From assembly GCA_963575645.1 (NCBI GenBank), contig OY754476.1, positions 7,564,001 to 7,628,000 of the forward strand: 64,000 nt of DNA. Reading direction: 5' to 3'. This document shows positions 37,501-44,115 of this stretch, piece by piece. This DNA is from Xanthostigma xanthostigma. Its lineage: Eukaryota; Arthropoda; Insecta; Raphidioptera; Raphidiidae. The position numbers were made by a program, and so were the translations under genes. The notes under the pieces are model-generated. The model saw only the letters and a program-made list of their open reading frames with translations. It did not search any database and had not been told where the DNA came from. Position 1 is the stretch's first letter. Every line of letters begins with the position of its first letter.

Positions 37501-38904
37501 CCGATCAGTTTTGAAAATTGTTTCCAGCAAAATTCCACAAAAAAGGTGTTTCTCTTATATTATATATTATTCGTACCACTACGACAGGCTTATACTTCAG
37601 TAATTTTCATAATTTATTTTATTTTAGGACGAGGAAATTTCTGTAATCGATGATTTAACAAAAGTATCTGTCGACAATTTGTCAGATCAAGACTTGAAAG
37701 ATTTGACACCAATTTTGTGGTTGGAAATTTCAGCATTATTTGAAAAGTATTCGGTTACTGTTCGAGAAAAGAGAGGACAAAGAAAAAAACACAAGGAAGG
37801 TATGCGAATTCTCTAATTTTTATTAGATAAAATATTATTGTTAATTTTCCTTTCAAATGATTTTAGATGGAAATGTATTCGGTGTGAATTTAAAAACTTT
37901 AATCATGAGAGACTGTCAATTAATAAATGATACTTGCACTACTCCTTTGATATTTAATTACTTATTCAATCGTCTGCTGATGAAAGGAGTCAAAGATGAA
38001 GGGATTCTTCGTGTGGCTGGCCATAAACAAAAGGTTGAACTGTTCTCGGCAGAAATTGAACAACATTTTTACTCAAAATCAGAGCACATACAGAAATTAA
38101 TCGATACTGCATCACCACACGATTTGACTTCAGTATTAAAGAAGTTGTTACGAGAACTCCCTCAACCGTTGCTAACTGTCGAACTAATTGATATGTTTTA
38201 TCAAACGCACGGTATGACTATAAATATTATTAGTGTCCGACCGCAACCGATCGAAATCGAAAGTTCGATCGGACACTAAATATTATTACCGAGACGATTA
38301 AGATTTTATTATTATTTTCGTAAAAATTATTGTTTTAGTAATTGAATCACAAGCGGAACAAATGCGAGTTCTAAATTTATTGGTGCTACTTTTACCCTTA
38401 GAGAATAGAAGTACACTTCGGGCTCTTATATCATTTTTGACAGAAATCGTGAACAATGAAGAATCTAACAAGATGAATCTACACAATGTAGCCACAATTA
38501 TGGCACCTTCACTCTTTCCACCAAGGTATTTATAATTCTTTTTAGTTGAAAATTACTTAAAGTACTATTATTACTATTATTAATGTATCGGACATTTTCG
38601 TAGATTCGTACACCCCAAAAATAAAAATGACCTAAGTGCTCAAGTGAATATGGCGGCCATATGTTGTCGTTTAGTGGAGCGATTGTTACAAAGTGGCAAT
38701 TCACTTTGTACAGTTCCTGCTGAACTGCTTGCTCAATCAGCAAGACGTCGAATGCATTCTCGAACTAAAGCGGTAAGTTAGCTTCATAAATATTATTTAT
38801 TTATTTTGAATTAATCTATATATTTTGTTTTACATATTCAGGCAAAAAAACCGATTCGTCAGAAAAAGGTACGAAAACCAGCTAGTTCCAAAAATGTAAC
38901 ATAA
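34416..38904 (+). CDS. conu: Conundrum/ARHGAP18-type RhoGAP (ten coding exons, introns included in span)
   Basis: Exons 34416-34527, 35488-35726, 36680-36849, 36910-37335, 37407-37545, 37628-37799, 37867-38211, 38339-38525, 38604-38772 and 38842-38904 join in one frame of 674 codons including stop. The product is a Rho GTPase-activating protein of the ARHGAP18/28/40 group (Drosophila Conundrum), which speeds GTP hydrolysis by Rho at the cell cortex. The N-terminus MNAIDELKDYWVEYIIHQET carries the YW-containing motif of this group. The middle is Ser-rich and probably disordered. The RhoGAP domain starts at FGVNLKTLI (about 424), with the arginine finger in DEGILRVAG (about Arg468) and LRELPQPLL and NLHNVATIMAPSLF motifs intact. 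The C-terminus is a basic tail. Length fits the family (about 660 aa). The start is the first ATG after a GC-richer leader. AATAAA lies at 39283. Confidence 0.93.
34553..34944 (+). mobile_element. Non-autonomous Helitron-like element in conu intron 1
   Basis: Begins near AGTATAAAACAAAGTCGC, followed by CTGTCTGTT. It ends GAGACGGGCCGCTAGT, with CTAGT as the Helitron 3' terminus. This resembles a common insect Helitron-derived repeat. It contains the GA run at 34852-34873. Confidence 0.6.
34852..34873. repeat. GA dinucleotide microsatellite
   Basis: About eleven consecutive AG/GA repeats inside the Helitron-like element. Confidence 0.85.
34989..35450. repeat. GGGGCCC-rich repeat, probably a degraded hAT-type element
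   Basis: Starts CAGGATTGGACTTAGG, with GGGGCCTAGACTAGACCCGG inside and CTGGGGCCCCATTCC near the right side. The GGGGCCC blocks resemble those of the 33065 and 45335 elements. No matching right terminus or target duplication could be read, so borders are approximate. Confidence 0.35.
35488..35726 (+). CDS. conu: conu coding exon 2
   Basis: Acceptor AATTGCAG, donor AG/GTAAAC. Encodes EGEQEAEWLRTVDMGHLADA and an acidic-then-basic helical segment ending VRDIFQDVE. Confidence 0.92.
36680..36849 (+). CDS. conu: conu coding exon 3
   Basis: Acceptor TTTTTTAAAG, donor CT/GTACGT. Encodes a Ser/Asp/Pro-rich, probably unstructured stretch (TSSTGTRSRSATPDSLDSVS onward). Confidence 0.85.
36910..37335 (+). 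CDS. conu: conu coding exon 4
   Basis: Acceptor ATTTTAG, donor GG/GTTTGT. Encodes 142 residues, including a conserved-looking FRKSRHWSSNMHRVDVAFD segment and a Ser/Thr-rich region before the RhoGAP domain. Confidence 0.9.
37407..37545 (+). CDS. conu: conu coding exon 5
   Basis: Acceptor AAATTAG, donor AG/GTGTTT. Encodes a 46-residue linker beginning HKSASQANVKAEAALFTE. Confidence 0.88.
37628..37799 (+). CDS. conu: conu coding exon 6
   Basis: Acceptor ATTTTAG, donor AG/GTATGC. Encodes DLKDLTPILWLEISALFEKY and a basic KRGQRKKHKE segment directly before the RhoGAP fold, a layout shared with ARHGAP18. Confidence 0.92.
37867..38211 (+). CDS. conu: conu coding exon 7 (RhoGAP catalytic half)
   Basis: Acceptor GATTTTAG, donor CG/GTATGA. 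Encodes the first half of RhoGAP, including the arginine finger (GILRVAGH) and LRELPQPLLTVEL. A 48-bp foldback begins 20 bases past the exon end. Confidence 0.95.
38231..38278. mobile_element. 48-bp foldback element with perfect 8-bp target duplication
   Basis: TAGTGTCCGA and TCGGACACTA are perfect terminal inverted repeats, with CGATCGAA/TTCGATCG pairing inside. AATATTAT occurs on both sides (38223-38230 and 38279-38286), an exact 8-bp duplication as made by hAT transposases. It lies in conu intron 7, 20 bases from the donor. Confidence 0.88.
38339..38525 (+). CDS. conu: conu coding exon 8 (RhoGAP)
   Basis: Acceptor TGTTTTAG, donor AG/GTATTT. Encodes VLNLLVLLLPLENRSTLRAL and NKMNLHNVATIMAPSLF, the GTPase-facing second half of RhoGAP. 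Confidence 0.95.
38604..38772 (+). CDS. conu: conu coding exon 9
   Basis: Acceptor TTTCGTAG, donor CG/GTAAGT. Encodes the closing RhoGAP helix (QVNMAAICCRLVERLLQ) and a Ser/Arg-containing tail. Confidence 0.92.
38842..38904 (+). CDS. conu: conu coding exon 10 and stop
   Basis: Acceptor ATATTCAG. Encodes a 20-residue Lys/Arg-rich C-terminus (AKKPIRQKKVRKPASSKNVT) ending at TAA 38902-38904. The basic tail resembles those of Rho regulators that bind membranes, but this role is inferred. Confidence 0.88.
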   Translation, partial: AKKPIRQKKVRKPASSKNVT

Positions 38905-39282
38905 TCGACTCCGCTACAGCTATCGAAGACAATTAATAGCCATTTTTTATTAATACTCTGCAGTCACAATACGTAGACTAATATTCGTATATTTAAATAT
39001 GCAATATTTAATTTAAGCTGATCTTTATTATAAGTACATAAGCATCTTCGTTGTATATTGTTTTCCATATTTTAAATTTACGTTTTTTTAACGATGTCTA
39101 ATTTCTTACGAAGAGCAATGACTTATTTTTTATTCTCAGTACGTAGCACAATTTGGAATTGTACTACCATATATTTTGACATGAAACAATTATTATGAAA
39201 TCACCATTATGTAGCAATAATTTTTACTCGGTATGTAGCCGGACAAATCGACAAGTTTGCATTATATATATTTTTTACAAAA

Positions 39283-39288
39283 AATAAA
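39283..39288 (+). promoter_or_regulatory. conu: Candidate polyadenylation signal for conu
   Basis: AATAAA lies 379 bases downstream of the conu stop codon, inside an AT-rich 3' UTR. Confidence 0.45.
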
Positions 39289-39514
39289 GTAATTTATACT
39301 AAATTATACAATATCTTTACAATGCTTTTATTAACCACTTTTTTTGTTGTCAGCGACAAAACTTGTTATCAACATTTTGACTGGTTCTTATAATAAGCTA
39401 TTTATTTACTGTCGATTACAGACGTTCGACCATTTAGGTCATTGTCAATGATTATATTATATAACGTTCTGATAGCGTAGAGTTGAATTAAAATACTCTG
39501 ACAGCACTGCTATA

Positions 39515-39807
39515 AGGCCTAGTTTACATGAGAGGCGTTCAACGCGCGTTGGCCCAACGCGCGTTTACAATTTCTATACAATTGTATAGAACTGTTTATA
39601 TGATAACGCGCGTTGGTGGCGCGTTGAACGCGCGTTATCATGTAAACAGTTCTATACAATTGTATAGAACTGTTTACATGATAACGCGCGTTGAACGCGC
39701 CACCAACGCGCGTTATCATGTAAACAGTTATATACAATTGTATAGAAATTGTAAACGCGCGTTGGGCTAACGCGCGTTGAACGCCTCTCATATAAACTAG
39801 GCCTAAG
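39515..39807. mobile_element. PIF/Harbinger-like foldback MITE made of AACGCGCGTT units
   Basis: The ends GGCCTAGTTTACATGAGAGG and, reversed from the right, GGCCTAGTTTATATGAGAGG are nearly identical. TAA flanks both sides, the 3-bp target of PIF/Harbinger elements. The whole element folds on itself: the arms contain repeated AACGCGCGTT palindromes and AACTGTTTACATGATAACGC/TCTATACAATTGTATAGA modules in mirror order. Open frames on both strands are by-products of the symmetry. Confidence 0.82.
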
Positions 39808-39871
39808 ATTGCTGTTCAATCTCTTGAAAATTAAGTAAATATCAGTGGTTCAAATTTCATTTACAGATATC

Positions 39872-39920
39872 AATGAGCTATTGTTGCACTTAAGTAATTT
39901 AAGTGCAACAATAGCTCATT
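39872..39920. repeat. Perfect 22-bp hairpin downstream of conu
   Basis: AATGAGCTATTGTTGCACTTAA pairs perfectly with its complement at 39899-39920 across a 5-base loop. No target duplication or relatives were seen in the window. It could be a tiny transposon remnant or a transcribed stem-loop. Confidence 0.7.
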
Positions 39921-40746
39921 TAATATAATTTCATTTTATACTAATTCAATTCTTTCAAACTTGTCAATTAGCAATACAATCCTTAGATCTCGTTAATTTT
40001 TTATTTTCCACTTAGAAGTCGTTACCTTTACTAATCTTATGACAATTGTTCGGAGTAGATGAAATTATATTTACATGCCATAACTCCTTGTAGTGTTGTA
40101 ATATCCTATAAAAATAAGCGAACTCCAACTTCACTGTCATTGTAAGTACCTTGATTTACCTGTGTGTGTATATAAATATACTACTTACCGAAAGTTCTTT
40201 GGTAAACATACACAGTGCAGGAAATATTCACAACCTTTTGCACTTCATTAGGCGTTGGGTCACAAAAACTATGATTACGCGCGAAAGAAAGTAGTTGTAT
40301 AAACTTTGTGTAGAGAGTATGGTTCGCTGTGCAAGGTAAAGCAGGATACAGACTACAAGACTTTAATGTGCATGCGTTGAGACGTGACAAATACGCAAGC
40401 GTATGGCAATTCTGAATGCTGATATATTTATCAATTAATTTTATCTTCCCGAGTCACTGCGAAAGCACGTTATGGGAACCAAACCGTGTTGATTTTTTAT
40501 AATCACTCCAAGGAAATTAGTTACGCGTTCATCCTCAGTGTGCCCGTATTTTTCTTTAGTAATATAATATATGCATATAGCCAACGTGAATGAACTAACG
40601 ATGTTTATAGCGCTCTAATTTCATCATATTACTACACGCAAAAGTATCATAGATAACTTCCAGTATTTTTATCATTTTTGACATTCCACTTGTGTGAACA
40701 AACTTTACTTCAATAATGAATAGCAGGTAATAGTAATAGTGTAGAG

Positions 40747-40927
40747 CAGGCATGTCAAACTCATATGATATTGCTGGCCACATTATCTATTTTGTACAAG
40801 TTGAGGGCCGCATGATTTCAATGTTAAAAACGATTGCTAGAATGATTGTATTATTAGACTCAATGTTTTTTGACGTCTCGGCGGGCCGCAATCACTGTAT
40901 TGGCGGGCCGCGCGTTTGACATCACTG
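40747..40927. mobile_element. hAT-type MITE, CAGGCATGTCAAACTC ends (181 bp)
   Basis: The termini CAGGCATGTCAAACTC and CGTTTGACATCACTG are inverted, with GGCC/GGGCCGC blocks inside, a very widespread hAT MITE type. The flanks GTGTAGAG and TTGTAGAG agree at seven of eight positions. Confidence 0.8.
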
Positions 40928-41671
40928 TTGTAGAGTGTAGATAGAACAAAGGATTTCACTTTTTAAAAGAGATAAGTATTTCCAAAATAACTCATCGGAT
41001 TGTCGCCAAAATATAGATCTGGGCGCAAGGCCCAGACTTACGATGGCAGAATTTAAGGGGCGGCAAAATTTAGAAAGCTACTAAAGTCTGAAAGGAGACA
41101 AACATTTAAAAGGTGCTAAAAATTCTAAATTGAATGAATTTTCCGTCGATGGGAAAATGGATTTTATCCCTTCTCTCGCATTGTTACGACTCAGAAATGT
41201 TAAATTTTATGAGACTATCATTACTAGCTTAAAAAATACGTTTTCAATCACTAAATATCAAAAAAGAGTAACAGTTTAGAAGATAAATAAAAAAGTTAAA
41301 ACGGGTCCGCCACAGGGGTAGTTTTTCGTCGAAAAAGAGATATTGCGTCAGCGTAAGTACGAACTGTATATATATGCTACGCTCAAAGACCGAAAATGCT
41401 CATTGAGCGAAAAAATAACTCACAACGCGTTATGGTCACTGTAAAACATCCACATCGCGAAATTCGTGTTGACTCTTATGAAAACGCTCACGACGCGTTG
41501 TGGCAATCACAGAAAAACCACATAGCAAATTCGTGTCGTGGTCATCATGCTATACGACTACAACGCATTGTGGCAATGAAGAAAACTCATGACGCGTTCT
41601 AAGCACTAAACAGTTGATGCAACCATATCACAACTGACAGGTTGTAATGTCGACTCGAGTACAACGATACA

Positions 41672-42994
41672 CATTGGCGTAGCAAGAGGAGGGGTCTGGC
41701 CCACCCTAGAATATTAATTGTTCACGTACAAATCATATTTTTCATATTATTATATTATTATTTTATTATCATTCATTATTATCATATTAATATTAATATT
41801 AATTAATTAATTAATTATTTAATATTATAAATGCGAATGTAAGTTTGTTTGTTACGCTTTCACGCAAAAACTACTTAACCGATCATCATGAAACTTTGCA
41901 CATACACTCTTGAAGGTATTAGAAGTAACATAGGATACTTTTTATTAAAAAAAATAAAAATTTTTTACGAAAAATAAAGGGTTGAAAACATTTTTTGGGC
42001 CCAAAAATACCGAAAAATTTCTCCGAATCGTTTCAAAATTGAAATTTAACCCTTTAGTAATGATTAAAATGTGCTATTAAAATTTCATTAAAATCGGCCC
42101 GACAGGACCGGACTTACAAATTTTATGAAAACGAAATATTATAAATGCGAATGTAAGTTTGTTTGTTACGCTTTCACGCAAAAACTACTTAACCGATCAT
42201 CATGAAACTTTGCACATACACTCTTGAAGGTATTAGAAGTAACATAGGATACTTTTTATTAAAAAAAAAAAAAAAATTTTTACGAAAAATAAGAAAATTG
42301 TTTGTCAAAATATGTGCCTGATATGCATGTCAAAAGTCGATTTCCATCTCAATCGCGGGCGTAGCCGCGGGTAGCGGCTAGTAATATTATAAATGCGAAT
42401 GTAAGTTTGTTTGTTACGCTTTCACGCAAAAACTACTTAACCGATCATCATGAAACTTTGCACATACACTCTTGAAGGTATTAGAAGTAACATAGGATAC
42501 TTTTTATTAAAAAAAAAATAAAAATTTTTTACGAAAAATCATATATCATATTAATATTATAAATGCGAATGTTTGTTACGCTTTCACGCAAAAACTACTT
42601 AACCGATCATCATGAAACTTTGCACATACACTCTTGAAGGTATTAGAAGTAACATAGGATACTTTTTATTAAAAAAAAATTAAAATTTTTTACGAAAAAT
42701 AAGAAAATTGTTTGTCAAAATATGTGCAATACCTCAACCCCTGATATGCATGTCAAAAGTCGATTTCCATCTCAATCGCGGGCGTAGCCGCGGGTAGCGG
42801 CTAGTAACAAGATAAATCTAAAATAATCTACATATTTTCTTTGTCGTGAAATTTCTCCAGAAAGTCGTGTTGACCGATTTCGTTTCTATGACCGGTTTTC
42901 AAACTATGGTATAACTGGCAGCGCTGGTAATGGTAGATAGAGTTGAAAATTTGACCCCCCCCCCCGCTATGATAAAATCGTTGCTACGCCTATG
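41672..42994. mobile_element. hAT-type element, GGCGTAGC family, copy 3 with Helitron-like insertions (1323 bp)
   Basis: The left end CATTGGCGTAGCAAGAGG and right end AAATCGTTGCTACGCCTATG match copies 1 and 2. The flanks ACGATACA (41664-41671) and ACGATGCA (42995-43002) are an 8-bp duplication with one mismatch. It is about three times longer than its relatives because of the repeat array at 41822-42808. Confidence 0.85.
41822..42808 (+). mobile_element. Cluster of four Helitron-like repeat copies
   Basis: Four copies of a unit starting ATATTATAAATGCGAATGT begin at about 41822, 42136, 42383 and 42552 and continue through CTTTCACGCAAAAACTACTT and CATAGGATACTTTTTATT. Copies 2 and 4 end GGGCGTAGCCGCGGGTAGCG then GCTAGT: a GC-rich 3' hairpin followed by CTAGT, as in Helitrons. 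Copies 1 and 3 are truncated. The copies are nearly identical, so the array is young. Confidence 0.72.
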
Positions 42995-43043
42995 ACGATG
43001 CATTAAAACATCAGTAGAGCTGTGTAAAGCGGCCTATACACTA

Positions 43044-43155
43044 GCAATATTATTGCGCAATAATATTGCACAAAAAATTGAAAATTTCAGGTGCGGCCCC
43101 TAGACTGACAATAATATTGCGCAATATTTTATATTGTACAATATTATTGACAGTC
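43044..43155. repeat. AT-rich palindromes
   Basis: 43044-43069 is a perfect 26-bp palindrome (GCAATATTATTGC followed by its complement). 43103-43155 is a foldback of GACTGACAATAATATTG with a related arm. GCGGCC followed by CTAG precedes each, suggesting a duplicated element end. Confidence 0.6.
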
Positions 43156-43929
43156 TGTGAATGATATAAGTAATCCCAATAAATTGCAAATGTCCTTTTA
43201 TTTTAATGACACGATTTCTTTGTATTGCGTTTAATAGTGACAAATACGTCATGTAGTGATTCCAGAAATTCACTTCGAGTGGCCCTATCTCTGAAACGGT
43301 AATAGAAACACGAATTTCGCGATGTGGATGTTTTATAGTGACCACAACGCGTTGTGAGCTGTTTTTTCACTCAATGAGCGTTTTCGGTCTTTGAGCGTAA
43401 CATATTATATCTAGAATATATTCATTGATATATTAAGAAGAAGGGGGACACATAAGAACCTAATCCGTCCCTGCCTGGAAATAAGACACACGCACACATG
43501 GACAGCCGTCATGCAAAAATCACATTTATTACGTTTTGAGGGAAATTTGAACTTACCTCAGGTATGATATTTCGACATCATCATATTTCGATTTCCTTAC
43601 GAAAAACATTAATAAGGTTCTTTTAGTAAAAAAAGAAATAAAACAAATTATAAAGTATATTCCAATTATTAACTTTATTTCCATACTATATTTAGGCACA
43701 TAATATAACATATATATACTGAATTTTATAAAAGGGGCATTCACTTTTTCCAATTATTCATATAAATTATTTTTTCCGTGTACCTACTAAAATTTAATAT
43801 GACGTGCAAAACAAAGTAGGTATTTTACATATAATGAATTTTAAACATTTTTATAAATTTAATACGATTTCAGTCTTGCCAAAAATATTTTTGCGCAAAA
43901 TTATATCAAGATAGAGTTTTATCAACAAT

Positions 43930-43935
43930 TTTATT
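43930..43935 (-). promoter_or_regulatory. Dscam: Candidate polyadenylation signal for the Dscam-like gene
   Basis: AATAAA on the minus strand, about 130 bases after the candidate last stop at 44064. AT richness lowers confidence. Confidence 0.3.
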
Positions 43936-44063
43936 TTATACAAAACATTTAAGCATGATAATATTATAACATTAAATAAATTTTGTTCAGTCTTCTTTCA
44001 CTAAATCGGGATATATTCGGTTTTTTTTTGTTACATCTAGGTTGACACTGACAATAAGTACAA

Positions 44064-44115
44064 TTAAACGTGGATGGTAAATTCTCTTCTTTCTTGTTCT
44101 TTTTGTTCTTGATAT
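44064..44115 (-). CDS. Dscam: Dscam candidate alternative last exon
   Basis: Acceptor TTTTTTAG. Read in the phase left by a donor AG/GTAACA at the end of the previous exon, it encodes YQEQKEQERREFTIHV then TAA. The charged helix and hydrophobic C-terminus (I-H-V, a class II-like PDZ ligand) look like real protein. The alternative is that the previous exon reads through to its own stop. Confidence 0.55.

Larger units (their letters stand above)
41371..43405. mobile_element. Outer long-TIR element carrying two levels of nested insertions
   Basis: The left arm 41371-41470 and right arm 43307-43405 are about 100-bp inverted repeats. They share TACGCTCAAAGACCGAAAA, CACAACGCGTT, and ACATCCACATCGCGAAATTC. 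Between them sits a complete GGCGTAGC-family hAT element (41672-42994). Non-coding. Confidence 0.78.
38905..44063. other. Transposon-dense interval between conu and Dscam 3' ends
   Basis: The two genes converge here. No coding gene is supported between the conu stop and the last Dscam exon. The interval holds the conu 3' UTR and, in order, a Harbinger-like foldback, a perfect hairpin, a small hAT MITE, a three-level nested insertion and palindromic AT-rich DNA. Confidence 0.6.

Noticed and set aside
39519-39791. Two 80-90-codon open frames on opposite strands with near-identical products
   Set aside because: They are produced by the palindromic structure of the Harbinger-like element and repeated AACGCGCGTT units, not by a protein gene.
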